Positions 1 through 9,060 are shown, counted from the first letter of the stretch. The stretch: DNA of 64,000 bases from an uncultured bacterium (GCA_938074205.1 CALJES010000004.1:62001-126000), one strand, 5' to 3'. Notes: generated by a model from the sequence alone, not told the origin. Numbers and translations: made by a program.

Positions 1-29
1 GCCAAACAAGCTACCGTAGAAAAGGCGAA

Positions 30-1202
30 ATGATGTTGCAAGATAGAGTAGGCGAGGTAAGAGAGCAATTTGAAAGGATATTCGGCACCAGACCCCAGAC
101 TGTTGTCAGGGCACCGGGGCGTGTCGAGCTGCTAGGCAATCACACAGACTACAACGAGGGGTTTGTGCTTCCAGCTGCGATAAGCATGGACGTTCTTGCA
201 GCCGGCAGTCTTCGAGACGACGAAGTGGTAGCCGCATACTCGGCCAATTTCGATACCCTCGTTGCGTTTCCGCTTTCTTCCATTGAAAAAGACCAAGTTA
301 ATACGTGGTCGAACTATGTAAGGGGTGTTTTGCATTTCCTCAAGGAATCGGGCGTGCGGCTGCAGGGCGTTAACATGGCAATCAGCGGCAACGTGCCTGT
401 AGGGTCCGGTTTGTCTAGTTCTGCGGCTATTGAAATGGCAGTAGGCTTCTTAATGCAAACGCTTATCGGATTCGAGATGTCCGGACCAGATCTTGCCTTG
501 ATCGGCCAGCGGGCGGAAAACGAGTTTGTCGGCGTAAGCACCGGGATAATGGATCAGTTTGTCTCGCGGCTTGGCAGAAAGGATCACGCGCTTTTCCTGG
601 ATTGCCGTACACTTGGCTACGAGCAGGTGCCGCTCGAGACGAAAGCCATCAAGATAGTCGTATGCGACACAATGAAGCGTCGCGGGCTTGTCGACAGCGA
701 GTATGACCAGCGGCGCGCCCAGTGCGAGGAAGCTGCGAGGCTGCTTAGCCAATGGATACCAAATGTGCGGGCGCTGCGAGATGTGAGTAAAGAGGATTTT
801 GAGCTATACAAGGACAGATTGCCCGAAGTGATACGCAAGCGTGCGCAGCACGTCATATATGAAAATGAGCGGGTGCTCAAGAGTCGCGAGGTCCTTAATG
901 TTGGCGATTATGACGCATTTGCCCGGCTTTTGGATGAATGCCACGAATCGGCGCGCGACCTCTACGAGGTGAGCTGTGCCGAGCTGGACACTATGGTAGA
1001 AGTGTCCCGTCAGGCTCCGGGCGCGATGTGCGCCAGGCTTACCGGTGCAGGGTTCGGCGGCTGCACTGTCAGCCTCGTCCGAGATGAACAGGTAGATGCT
1101 TTTGTGGACACCGTAAGGGCTGGCTACGCAGAACGCACGGGCGTTACACCTTCTATTTACGTATGTACTGCCGAAGATGGCGCGAGCGTTGTGCAGCAGT
1201 AG
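30..1202 (+). CDS. galK: Galactokinase
   Basis: Cytoplasmic GHMP kinase that phosphorylates galactose at C1 with ATP, the entry step of the Leloir pathway. Three family signatures are visible: GRVELLGNHTDYN (residues 30-42, sugar binding), GNVPVGSGLSSSAAI (120-134, phosphate loop) and LTGAGFGG (337-344). GIMDQFVS carries the likely catalytic Asp. At 390 aa the length is normal and the gene is complete. Two ATGs stand in tandem at 30 and 33; AAAGG at 21-25 is better spaced for the second, so the start is uncertain by one codon. No galT or galE is seen downstream; they could lie upstream of the window. The gene fits the sugar-catabolic theme of the region. Confidence 0.95.
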   Translation: MMLQDRVGEVREQFERIFGTRPQTVVRAPGRVELLGNHTDYNEGFVLPAAISMDVLAAGSLRDDEVVAAYSANFDTLVAFPLSSIEKDQVNTWSNYVRGVLHFLKESGVRLQGVNMAISGNVPVGSGLSSSAAIEMAVGFLMQTLIGFEMSGPDLALIGQRAENEFVGVSTGIMDQFVSRLGRKDHALFLDCRTLGYEQVPLETKAIKIVVCDTMKRRGLVDSEYDQRRAQCEEAARLLSQWIPNVRALRDVSKEDFELYKDRLPEVIRKRAQHVIYENERVLKSREVLNVGDYDAFARLLDECHESARDLYEVSCAELDTMVEVSRQAPGAMCARLTGAGFGGCTVSLVRDEQVDAFVDTVRAGYAERTGVTPSIYVCTAEDGASVVQQ

Positions 1203-1253
1203 GGGCTGGCAGTCATGCTTTGTCCGCAGGGTCAAAATGAGAGGTGAGCGGTC

Positions 1254-1784
1254 GTGAAATGCAGAAAGTGCGGAGCTGAGCTTCACCCGGAACAGAAGGT
1301 CTGTATTCAGTGTGGCGAGGTCACGCCTGCCGGCGGGAAGTTCGATGTCGAAGAGGAGCGCATCTGGCGTCCGAACGCTCGTCAGCTGCAGATAGCCGGA
1401 GGGCTGGTTGCGCTTTTGATCCTGGGGTTTGTGCTATACAAAGTGTTCCATGTCGTGCCGCCGGAAGTTGTAGCTAAGAAGTGGTTCGAAACTATGCTAT
1501 CACGAGCCTACGCCACCGCAGATGATCACATTACTTCAAACTTCGAGCAGGACTTAAGCTCCAGAATGATGGATATGCGCGCACTTGCCGAAACGTGGAT
1601 CGAAGACATAACAGCCAACAACGCAAACTACAGTTTTAGCGCTCCTGCCTTCGACAACATAAGCAACCCGCAAAAGGCTCGGATCACTATCACCATTCAA
1701 TCCCCAGAGGGGCAGATTGTTCGGCAGATCCTGCTGGATATGGTCAAGGTCGGTCGCAGGTGGAAGGTAGACAGGGCGTTGTAG
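1254..1784 (+). CDS. Zinc-ribbon single-pass membrane protein
   Basis: The N-terminus holds a zinc ribbon of the zinc_ribbon_2 kind, with CRKC at residues 3-6 and CIQC at about 17-20. A charged linker and one hydrophobic segment (about residues 47-67) follow. The remaining roughly 105 residues resemble a small extracytoplasmic domain of the DUF4878/lumazine-binding-like type (inference; the family is not firmly recognised). The predicted topology is cytoplasmic zinc ribbon, one helix, outside domain. The start is a GTG with GAGAGGTGAG just upstream. The gene sits 51 bp after galK and could be co-transcribed. Function unknown. Confidence 0.75.
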   Translation: MKCRKCGAELHPEQKVCIQCGEVTPAGGKFDVEEERIWRPNARQLQIAGGLVALLILGFVLYKVFHVVPPEVVAKKWFETMLSRAYATADDHITSNFEQDLSSRMMDMRALAETWIEDITANNANYSFSAPAFDNISNPQKARITITIQSPEGQIVRQILLDMVKVGRRWKVDRAL

Positions 1785-1934
1785 GCCGTATCTTTCCTGT
1801 TACGCTTTTCGCCATCGATGTGTCGCGATTATCTTGTGGTGTGGAATCACAATGTGTCCTCTGCTACAAGCTTAGTTACCAGGCGAAACCCATTGCAGGA
1901 CGCTCGGTACGACTTGCCGAATAGTGTTGGCAGT

Positions 1935-2768
1935 ATGAAAGGCGTATACGACTGCAAAGTAGCGGCACACACATATGAGGCGCCTGATGTTTATCGGTTG
2001 ATCCTTTCGTGTTCCGAGATAGCTTGTCAGGCTCAGCCAGGCCAGTTCGTAAACGTGAGAGTTTCATCCACAACCGACCCTTTGCTGCGAAGACCGTTTT
2101 CAATTCAAGCTGCGCATCCGGATGAGGGCACGTTCTCGCTGCTTTATGTAGTCAGGGGAAGAGCTACCAAGTTACTTGCCGGTGTCGGACCCGGTGAAAC
2201 CTTGAGTGTTGTGGGACCGCTCGGCAGACCATTCAACGTAGATTGCCCAAACGACGCGGTGCACATTCTCGTCGCAGGAGGCTGCGGGGTTGCACCGCTG
2301 CATTTCTTGTGCGCGTCGCTTATCAGCAGATTCGGACCTGACAGAGTGATTGTTCTAGCCGGCGCTCAAACGAAGGAATCTGTACTGTGCGAAGGTGACT
2401 TTCGATCTCTTGGAGCCAATATCCGCGTGTGTACTGACGACGGCACCTATGGCACTAAAGGTGTCGTAACCGATTTGCTTTGGGACATCTTGTCTGACAC
2501 ACCATCAGATGTGAAATCCTCTAGGGTGCGGGTGTACGCCTGCGGACCACGGGAGATGCTGAGGGAAGTTGCTCGAATCTGCCGGGAAGCACGAGTTGAA
2601 AGTTGCCAGGTCTCGCTGGAAAACTTCATGGCCTGTGGGTTGGGGGTGTGCCTCGGCTGTGTACAGAAGTTGAGGCGACAAACTTGCCCTGGCACTGACG
2701 ATTGGCACTACGAGCGTGTATGTACCGAAGGCCCCGTGTTCGAAGCTAGCGAGGTTATATGGGATTAA
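1935..2768 (+). CDS. pyrK: Dihydroorotate dehydrogenase electron transfer subunit
   Basis: FAD- and [2Fe-2S]-containing partner of type 1B dihydroorotate dehydrogenase; it passes electrons from PyrD to NAD+ in pyrimidine synthesis. A ferredoxin-reductase-like FAD domain (RRPFSI, about residue 52) precedes an NAD domain (AGGCGVAPL). Four cysteines near the C-terminus (C234, C239, C242, C263) match the cluster-binding pattern. The ATG at 1935 is preferred because PyrK proteins typically begin at this point (MKGVYDCKV); the open frame extends upstream to 1818 but that part has no family character. No good ribosome-binding site is seen at 1935. The last 10 bp overlap pyrD, which argues for translational coupling. 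Confidence 0.93.
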   Translation: MKGVYDCKVAAHTYEAPDVYRLILSCSEIACQAQPGQFVNVRVSSTTDPLLRRPFSIQAAHPDEGTFSLLYVVRGRATKLLAGVGPGETLSVVGPLGRPFNVDCPNDAVHILVAGGCGVAPLHFLCASLISRFGPDRVIVLAGAQTKESVLCEGDFRSLGANIRVCTDDGTYGTKGVVTDLLWDILSDTPSDVKSSRVRVYACGPREMLREVARICREARVESCQVSLENFMACGLGVCLGCVQKLRRQTCPGTDDWHYERVCTEGPVFEASEVIWD

Positions 2769-3724
2769 ACGGACGGAACAATTTGGCTCGGTCCGAACCG
2801 GTTTCCGGTTCTTCAACACCGCGTCTAGCAGTGCGCATAGGTCGCATCGAAATGAAGAACCCGGTAACTGTAGCCTCGGGCACGTTCGGCTTCGGCCAAG
2901 AGATGGCCGAGTTTTATGACCTTTCTAGGCTTGGCGCTATCACTGTAAAGGGCACTTCGCTTTTTCCATGGCGCGGCAACGAATACCCTCGCACGGTAGA
3001 GACGCCTTCAGGTCTTCTCAACGCCATTGGACTCCAAAACGACGGAGTCGATTCCCTGATCAAAGACAAGATTCCCTATCTCAGACAATTCGATGTGCCC
3101 ATTATTGTCAACGTGGTAGGGCACAGCGTGGAGGAATATGCAGAAGTTGCCGATCGCCTAAATGACGTGGAAGGTGTGCACGGTCTAGAACTAAACATTT
3201 CCTGTCCTAACGTTCGGGAGGGTTGCTTGGCATTCGGATCCACACCCCAGGCAACGGCTGAGGTTGTAAGTGCTGTTCGCAAAAGAACTAAGCTGACCCT
3301 GATCACAAAACTCTCACCAAACGTCGGCAACATCGTAGAAATTGCCAGGGCTGCAGTAGAGGCTGGCAGCGACGCGCTTTCGCTGATTAACACCCTGCTT
3401 GGGACAGCAATAGATCCCTGGAGCAGGACTTTTATACTGGCGAACAAAACCGGCGGACTGTCAGGACCCGCGATAAAGCCGGTGGCGCTCAGAATGGTTT
3501 GGGAAGTGGCTCAGAACCTAGATGTCCCGATCATAGGGATGGGCGGGATAATGAGCGCCTTAGATGCTGTTGAGTTCCTGCTTGCAGGCGCTAGGGCAGT
3601 GGCGGTTGGAACTGCCAACTTCGTAAATCCGATGGCTGCCATCGGGGTAATTGACGGTATCGCGGAGTATTTGGAAACTATAGGCGTCTCCGACGTAAAC
3701 GACATAGTCGGAACCGTTTCGTAG
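2759..3724 (+). CDS. pyrD: Dihydroorotate dehydrogenase, class 1B catalytic subunit
   Basis: FMN enzyme that oxidises dihydroorotate to orotate, fourth step of de novo pyrimidine synthesis, working as a PyrD2-PyrK2 complex. The FMN/substrate motifs ASGTFGFG (about 39-46) and LNISCPN (144-150, Cys149 as catalytic base) and the glycine-rich phosphate site GMGGI are present. A class 1B type is supported by Cys as the base and by the adjacent pyrK. The ATG at 2759 follows GAGG at 2750-2753 and lies inside the end of pyrK. About 20 N-terminal residues precede the usual family start, so a slightly later start is possible. The next gene, 120 bp away, has its own strong ribosome-binding site. Confidence 0.95.
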   Translation: MGLNGRNNLARSEPVSGSSTPRLAVRIGRIEMKNPVTVASGTFGFGQEMAEFYDLSRLGAITVKGTSLFPWRGNEYPRTVETPSGLLNAIGLQNDGVDSLIKDKIPYLRQFDVPIIVNVVGHSVEEYAEVADRLNDVEGVHGLELNISCPNVREGCLAFGSTPQATAEVVSAVRKRTKLTLITKLSPNVGNIVEIARAAVEAGSDALSLINTLLGTAIDPWSRTFILANKTGGLSGPAIKPVALRMVWEVAQNLDVPIIGMGGIMSALDAVEFLLAGARAVAVGTANFVNPMAAIGVIDGIAEYLETIGVSDVNDIVGTVS

Positions 3725-3844
3725 AGGTCCCAGTTTCACTGCTTTGTGTTTTGAGAAGAAGCTTTAGAGGGTAACTAAGACTCTGAGCAACGGCACAGCC
3801 GTGGCCAGGGCAAAGATAACAATAAAAGGAGGATAAGAAAGGCA

Positions 3845-4249
3845 ATGCCCGCATTTTCAGATCCGTTTTACGGAAATGTGCCGCCTAAGAAACTGAGCCT
3901 GGGGGAATTGATTAGAGCTATCAGGTTGAATATCGCTGCTGAAGAGGAAGCGGCGGCGATATATGAGGCTCACGCTGACGCAACTGACAATCCTCTGGCG
4001 CGCAAAGTTCTGCTGGATATAGCGAACGAGGAGAGGGTTCACGTAGGCGAGTTCGTTGAACTCCTGGATATCCTTACAAAGCAAGAGGAAAAAGCTTGGA
4101 TGCAGCAGGGCTACGACGAAGTGAAAGAACTCGCTGAAGAAGTTGCAAGGGGAGACCTGGAGCCCGCAAGCCCTGCGGAAAAGGCTGGCGAGGCAGCCAG
4201 CGCTGAATCTGGCGAACAGGTCACAATTGGGTCTCTAAAGGAGGATTAG
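3845..4249 (+). CDS. Encapsulated ferritin-like cargo protein
   Basis: Small ferritin-like iron oxidase predicted to be packed inside the encapsulin shell encoded next. The two-helix core resembles the Flp domain fused to encapsulin in Pyrococcus furiosus: an EEE cluster (33-35), Tyr40-Glu41, then a NEERVHVGEF stretch with a likely Glu62/63...His66 metal site. After an Ala/Glu-rich linker (about 101-125), the C-terminus carries a classic encapsulin targeting peptide, VTIGSL (126-131). A two-helix chain of this length must oligomerise to build four-helix ferroxidase sites (known for the family). The start ATG follows AAAGGAGG at 3825-3832. Iron storage or detoxification is the likely role; the stop codon is 2 bp before the shell gene. 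Confidence 0.92.
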   Translation: MPAFSDPFYGNVPPKKLSLGELIRAIRLNIAAEEEAAAIYEAHADATDNPLARKVLLDIANEERVHVGEFVELLDILTKQEEKAWMQQGYDEVKELAEEVARGDLEPASPAEKAGEAASAESGEQVTIGSLKED

Positions 4250-4251
4250 AC

Positions 4252-5058
4252 ATGGCAAGCAAGTTTCTTGGGCGTGAAGACGCCCCATTCGAAGAAAAGA
4301 CCTGGAAAGCCCTGGACGAGACGATCATAAGCACCGTGAAAGCCCATCTGTCTGGCAGAAGGCTTCTGGATATTGAGGGTCCGTTTGGTCTGCATACGAA
4401 AACTATCCCTTTGGAAGATGTTGTTGTGGCTGAGGACAAGGTGGGCTTATACTCAAGCCGGGTTCTTCCGGTCCCTTTGATAGGGACAACGTTTACGCTC
4501 TCAGCCCGCGATCTGGCCACCTTTGAGAAGACAGGGTTTTCGCTTTATTGCAAGGAGATAGCAGATGCCGCAGTGTCGATCGCTCAGGCAGAGGACTCTT
4601 TAGTATTCGAGGGCAACAAGGACCTCGGCATAGAGGGTTTGCTAACTGCGAAGGGCGCAATTTCGGTTAAGCTCAGCAACTGGCAAGAAGTAGGTGCGGC
4701 AGCTCAGGACATTATTAAGGCTTTGACTGCTTTAGACGAAGCTGGCTTCCACGGACCATACGCTCTTGCACTGGCGCCGAGCCTTTACAATATGCTTCAA
4801 CGGGTTTATCCTAATGGGAACCTTACTGAAGCCCAGCACATACAGAACATGGTAGGCAGCAAGATTGTCAAAGCGCCAAGCATCAAGCAGGGCGGTGTGC
4901 TGCTTGCATCGGGCAAGCAGTATGCATCTTTGGTTATAGGCCAGGATTTGATGGTTGGGTTTGTTGGGCCGACAGGTTCCGGCTTCGAGTTCCAGGTATC
5001 AGAAAGCTTGGTGCCGAGGATAAAGGTTCCGTCATCCATTTGTGTGCTGAAATCTTAG
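4252..5058 (+). CDS. Encapsulin shell protein (family 1, HK97 fold)
   Basis: Capsid-like protein that self-assembles into a nanocompartment around the ferritin-like cargo. It reads co-linearly with Thermotoga maritima encapsulin: an N-terminal FLGREDAPF segment that would bind the cargo peptide, the LLDIEGPFG strand (about 39-47), an ATFTL-like strand (TTFTLSA), a GPYALAL P-domain motif and VIGQDLMVGF near the end. At 268 aa it is the usual length. The ribosome-binding site AAAGGAGG (4237-4244) lies within the last codons of the cargo gene, so the two are probably coupled and made in a fixed ratio. The Trp that stacks on flavin in the T. maritima shell does not seem to be conserved (inference from alignment by eye). 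Confidence 0.95.
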   Translation: MASKFLGREDAPFEEKTWKALDETIISTVKAHLSGRRLLDIEGPFGLHTKTIPLEDVVVAEDKVGLYSSRVLPVPLIGTTFTLSARDLATFEKTGFSLYCKEIADAAVSIAQAEDSLVFEGNKDLGIEGLLTAKGAISVKLSNWQEVGAAAQDIIKALTALDEAGFHGPYALALAPSLYNMLQRVYPNGNLTEAQHIQNMVGSKIVKAPSIKQGGVLLASGKQYASLVIGQDLMVGFVGPTGSGFEFQVSESLVPRIKVPSSICVLKS

Positions 5059-5071
5059 CCAGTCCCCTGTT

Positions 5072-5122
5072 TCGCCGGCAGACATAGCTGTATCAACTTA
5101 CTAGGTGGGGGTGTCTGCCGGC
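5072..5122 (+). terminator. Long perfect hairpin ending the encapsulin operon
   Basis: GCCGGCAGACA at 5072-5082 pairs perfectly with TGTCTGCCGGC at 5112-5122 (11 bp, GC-rich), with a 29-nt loop. TTTGCGTTTG follows. It begins 13 bp after the encapsulin stop codon and is most simply a transcription terminator or an mRNA 3'-end stabiliser. Confidence 0.7.
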
Positions 5123-5153
5123 TTTGCGTTTGCCGTAGGTTAGATGGAGCGCC

Positions 5154-6311
5154 GTGAATAGTTATCCGACACACTCGTCCTTGGCCGTCAAAATACGTCC
5201 AGAAGTCCGCCGCGAGGAATATATAGACTACATGACCTTCCAATCCAATCGGCGGCCTCTTTTTACCGAGCTTTTTGGGCCTCTGGTTGGCCTCAAAGAG
5301 GAGTGGCAAGCCCAGGGTGCATCTCCTGAAGAGCTCGATCTATCGGCGTTCCGATATCGCGCACCGATGCGCGCAAGAATCTCGGTGAATACTGGGTGGA
5401 TAGGCGGAGGGGAAGAGGTTGTCCTGGAGGAAACTGAGGACTATATCATCATCCGAGATCGAATGGGCAGACGTGTGAAGCTTGTCAAAGGCTGCGCTAC
5501 TATCCCACTGCCTTTGGACTACCCTGTGCGAGATTTTAACGACTGGATGAGGATAAAGCATCACTACGAGTACTGCGATGAGCGCTTTCCTGAGGGATGG
5601 GAGCAGGCGGCGTCGGCGCTTATTGCTCAGGGATGGGCGTCGGTTGTCAGTATTCCAGGCGGATTTGATGAGATTCGACAACTGATGGGTGAGGAAAATG
5701 CTTGCCTCGCCTTCTATGACCAGCCGGAACTGGTGCGGGACATATTAGAGACTATGGCAGAGACCTCACTTCGCGTGTTAGATAGGGTTTCCTGCATTGT
5801 TCCAGTAGACGAATTGACCGTACACGAGGATCTCGCGGGCAAGAGCGGTCCACTGATAGGCCCCAAGCAGTTTGACGAGTTCGTGGCGCCTTATTATCGC
5901 CGGGTTTGGGATATGGTTTTCCGGCGGGGTACCAGACTTTTCAGCGTGGATTCGGACGGCAACATTGAACCACTGCTACGTTCGTTTGTTGAAGCCGGGG
6001 TCAACGTAGTCTATCCAATGGAGCCTGCAGCCGGTATGGACGTAGTCAAGGTAAGACGCGAGTTCGGAACACGGCTGGCATTTATGGGAGGTATAGACAA
6101 ACACGTTTTGCGGCGCAGTTGCAGGGAGATAGAGCGCGAGCTCGAATACAAGATACCACCGATGGTGCACACCGGGGGCTGTGTGATTTCCTTGGATCAC
6201 CGCATTCCCAACGGTACTCCTCTAGACAATTACAGATTCTACATAGACAAAGTGTGGGAAATAATCGACCGCGAATCCGTTGCAATACGCAGAAACAACC
6301 CGCCAAGCTGA
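5154..6311 (+). CDS. Uroporphyrinogen decarboxylase (URO-D) family protein
   Basis: TIM-barrel protein of the URO-D/cobamide-methyltransferase superfamily, 385 aa. The C-terminal half has the family's layout: VDELTVHEDLAGKSGPLIGP, a FSVDSDGNIEPLL strand, AFMGGIDKHVL and an MVHTGGCVISLDH segment. These divergent paralogues, common in plant-polymer-degrading bacteria, are usually not haem enzymes; some act as corrinoid methyltransferases and most are unassigned, so no reaction is claimed. The start is GTG at 5154 with GGAG 5 bp upstream. It lies after the encapsulin terminator and converges with the GH2 gene. No other haem gene is nearby. Confidence 0.82.
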   Translation: MNSYPTHSSLAVKIRPEVRREEYIDYMTFQSNRRPLFTELFGPLVGLKEEWQAQGASPEELDLSAFRYRAPMRARISVNTGWIGGGEEVVLEETEDYIIIRDRMGRRVKLVKGCATIPLPLDYPVRDFNDWMRIKHHYEYCDERFPEGWEQAASALIAQGWASVVSIPGGFDEIRQLMGEENACLAFYDQPELVRDILETMAETSLRVLDRVSCIVPVDELTVHEDLAGKSGPLIGPKQFDEFVAPYYRRVWDMVFRRGTRLFSVDSDGNIEPLLRSFVEAGVNVVYPMEPAAGMDVVKVRREFGTRLAFMGGIDKHVLRRSCREIERELEYKIPPMVHTGGCVISLDHRIPNGTPLDNYRFYIDKVWEIIDRESVAIRRNNPPS

Positions 6312-6339
6312 AAGCCAATAGCTCGCCTTGGGATCTTTT

Positions 6340-8838
6340 TCATCTGCCCCATACCTGGATTCTGAGCTGGTTCGCTTGCTCAACGGTCAAGTTGTCTATG
6401 GTTACCTCGTACACTTCTCCAGGGAGCAGGTCGAAATAGTTATCCGACGGTCGAGCTTCCGCAGGCAGGTTGGATAGGGCAACGTTCCTGGCAAAGCCGT
6501 TAGCCGCAATTCTCATCCTGTGGCGTCTTTCATCGACTTGCTCGCGCTCCACAAGCAGCCTTGGCCTTGGAAACTGCATTTCGGCGAAGACAAGAGGAAA
6601 GTAGAAGCTCCGCGCCACAAGCTGTCCTTTCGATTCCAAAACGGCGACTAAGCACTGCCGAGCAGGATTTGAGAATACCTCCGACAGGTCTTCGCTTTCC
6701 CAAAAAGATGCCGATTCGTTCGCAGGCAGTCTTATGCTCAACTCTTGCAGCTTCAGCTCGTTCGTATCGAAGTCAAGAACGCCCACACGCAGTATACCGT
6801 TTACATCTTCAGTTCTGTCGTCGGAAGTCACGTAAACCTGAACAGTGCGCTCGAGCTGTTTGAATGATACGCAAACTGGCGCGCAAGCTCTCTTGGCGTA
6901 GTAATACGCAGGTTTCGGGCGCAAGTAGTAGTCCACCAGGCTCCAACCTATTGCGGGCCAGCAATCGTTGAACATCCAGTAGATTGCGCCTGATATTGCC
7001 CACTTCTCACGCCTAAAATGCTCAATCTCAGACTTTACGAACTCGCCCTGGAGAATGCCGGAGTACGCTGCAAACTCCTCAGCAGATTTGAAATCGCCCA
7101 TCATTCGACGCGTAAGATCGACAAGTATCTGCTGATGCGTCAGTCCATCCGTGCGGCCCGAATGCGGGTTATCCTTGTTATGAAACTCCCAATACTCACC
7201 AGTTGGCGGATACAGCTTATCTTCGGGTATGAACTCCCTGAGCGATTGTATATCGGGCGAACCCTGAGCGTAGAACTCACAGACGAACGGTGCGCGGTCC
7301 TGTTCTATATAATGCCTCCAATTTTTATGGTCGCCGAGGTAAATTCTAAACCAGCTGCCGCCGTGCCAGGTGCCTTCCGATGGATCATTACCGATTCTTC
7401 CGCCGTAAGGAGTAGATGGGCGGTAGGGACGGTCGTGGTCGAGTTTTTTCAAAGCGTTGGGTATAACTTCGTAAAACAAGCGTTTACCGGACCATACATC
7501 ATCCGGTGAATAGTTCATCTCACACTCATTGTTGCCGCACCAGACGGCAATGCAGGGGTGGTTGCGCAGTCTTCTCACAACTGATTCGACTTCTTTGGCA
7601 ACTTGGGCGGCAAATTCGTCTGTGTCAGGATACGTTGCGCACGCAAACATAAAATCCTGCCACACGAGGATGCCCATCTCGTCGCATGCTTTGTAGAACT
7701 CAGGGTGTTCGTATATGCCGCCTCCCCAAACTCGAAGCATGTTGAAGCCAGCGTTTTTTGCTAAACCAACCAGCTCGCGATACCGCTCAGGGGTAACTCG
7801 CGAAACGAAATGGTCGGATGGCACCCAGTTGGCACCCTTGCAGAAAACTTCCTCGCCGTTAACTATCATAGTGAACCGGTTGGAGCCGTCGATGTCGCGC
7901 TCAATGAAGCCGATGTTACGAATACCGAAAGTAGTCTCGGCGACATCCTGAACCTCGCCTTCGTGGCGAACACCAACCAAGCATTTGTATACAGGTTGCT
8001 CGCCGAACCCATTGGGCCACCACAACTGAGGCTGATCGATGCATGCCAAGATCTCTACCACCTCGCCTTCTGGTGGAATTGTCTCAGTAAGCTCAATTCG
8101 CTCAAGTTCTTCACCGAGCGAGATCACAATGTGCAACTCTGCGTTGATAATGCGGCCGGTGTGGTTTGCAAGCTCCACGCTTACCCAGACGCTTGCCGCG
8201 CCTCCTTGCAGCTCAGGCTCAACGTGTACGTCCCTAATGGCAAGCTTGTCCTCCGAGATCAACCTGACGTCACGCCATATGCCTGCTCCCACAAATCGGT
8301 GGGTCCAGTCCCAGCCAAAAGCGCACTGCATCTTTCTTGCATTGACACGCGGAGTATCAAAGCAGCCAGAAAGCTTCCCGTGGTCCATTTTTGCAAGAAC
8401 CCTGACTGCGGGGTCAAACTTGACTGCCAAGAAGTTGATGCCGGCGCGGACGTGTTCCGTAACATCAAATCGGTGAGGGATGAACATGTTATTCGCGCGG
8501 CCTATCGCCTGTCCGTTCAGGAAGATTGTTGCGAATGTATCTAACCCTTCGAACTCTAGGAATGTCTTGGAACGCAGGAAATCCCTTTCGACTTCGAAAC
8601 TTCGGGTGTACCACCACTCTTTTTCCTCGATCCATTGTATGCTGGCTGCGTTGATACCGTAGAAAGGGTCTGGGATTAAGCCCGCGCGATATAATTCAAC
8701 ATGGACCTCGCTGGGAACCTGAGCATCGACGACTATAGCTTCGCATGGCGGAGTTTGGTCTTCAGCGTGTAGCTCCAGACTGCCTGGGTTGCCACCTGTA
8801 AGACTCCAATTTCCGTTCAAAGAAAATATCTGCTTCAT
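6340..8838 (-). CDS. Beta-mannosidase, glycoside hydrolase family 2
   Basis: Predicted exo-acting beta-mannosidase (832 aa) releasing mannose from manno-oligosaccharides or N-glycan cores. Domain order fits GH2: N-terminal jelly roll (LNGNWSLTG, then LEFEGLDTFATIFLNG), immunoglobulin-like domain, TIM barrel, C-terminal beta domains. The acid/base Glu438 is in CGNNECE and the nucleophile Glu521 in VCEFYAQG. No signal peptide is seen, so it is probably cytoplasmic and acts on imported oligosaccharides. The start at 8838 is chosen because CGAGGAGG (8848-8854 region) is correctly placed; the open frame runs 19 codons further upstream without support. A TATAAT at 8966-8961 may be its own -10 box. 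Confidence 0.9.
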   Translation of the reverse strand: MKQIFSLNGNWSLTGGNPGSLELHAEDQTPPCEAIVVDAQVPSEVHVELYRAGLIPDPFYGINAASIQWIEEKEWWYTRSFEVERDFLRSKTFLEFEGLDTFATIFLNGQAIGRANNMFIPHRFDVTEHVRAGINFLAVKFDPAVRVLAKMDHGKLSGCFDTPRVNARKMQCAFGWDWTHRFVGAGIWRDVRLISEDKLAIRDVHVEPELQGGAASVWVSVELANHTGRIINAELHIVISLGEELERIELTETIPPEGEVVEILACIDQPQLWWPNGFGEQPVYKCLVGVRHEGEVQDVAETTFGIRNIGFIERDIDGSNRFTMIVNGEEVFCKGANWVPSDHFVSRVTPERYRELVGLAKNAGFNMLRVWGGGIYEHPEFYKACDEMGILVWQDFMFACATYPDTDEFAAQVAKEVESVVRRLRNHPCIAVWCGNNECEMNYSPDDVWSGKRLFYEVIPNALKKLDHDRPYRPSTPYGGRIGNDPSEGTWHGGSWFRIYLGDHKNWRHYIEQDRAPFVCEFYAQGSPDIQSLREFIPEDKLYPPTGEYWEFHNKDNPHSGRTDGLTHQQILVDLTRRMMGDFKSAEEFAAYSGILQGEFVKSEIEHFRREKWAISGAIYWMFNDCWPAIGWSLVDYYLRPKPAYYYAKRACAPVCVSFKQLERTVQVYVTSDDRTEDVNGILRVGVLDFDTNELKLQELSIRLPANESASFWESEDLSEVFSNPARQCLVAVLESKGQLVARSFYFPLVFAEMQFPRPRLLVEREQVDERRHRMRIAANGFARNVALSNLPAEARPSDNYFDLLPGEVYEVTIDNLTVEQANQLRIQVWGR

Positions 8839-8960
8839 AGCGATTGCCTCCTCGTGCCAACGCAGTAGTATACCTTGCAACCAATCAGACGGCAATCGCG
8901 GCTGGCCTCGTCATAGCGATCGTTCCGATGGTGCTATTCTTTGTCATTTTGCAGAGGCAT

Positions 8961-8966
8961 ATTATA
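8961..8966 (-). promoter_or_regulatory. Candidate -10 box upstream of the beta-mannosidase
   Basis: TATAAT on the minus strand, 123-128 bp before the GH2 start codon, in the 222-bp space between the GH2 and DUF4838 genes. No convincing -35 hexamer is seen at 16-18 bp, so this is a weak prediction. Nothing else recognisable lies in this gap. Confidence 0.4.
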
Positions 8967-9060
8967 CGAGGTCTGACAGCAGGCAGTTTGGTAGGTTAGC
9001 TTCCCGACGAGATGGCGCCCATAACAAGCACGTTTCTCGCCAGCGCAGCTTTTGCCCAAG

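Noticed and set aside
7810-8544. Open frame of 244 codons on the plus strand
   Set aside because: Antisense to the GH2 gene, no recognised motif and no ribosome-binding site; the GH2 frame carries both catalytic motifs.
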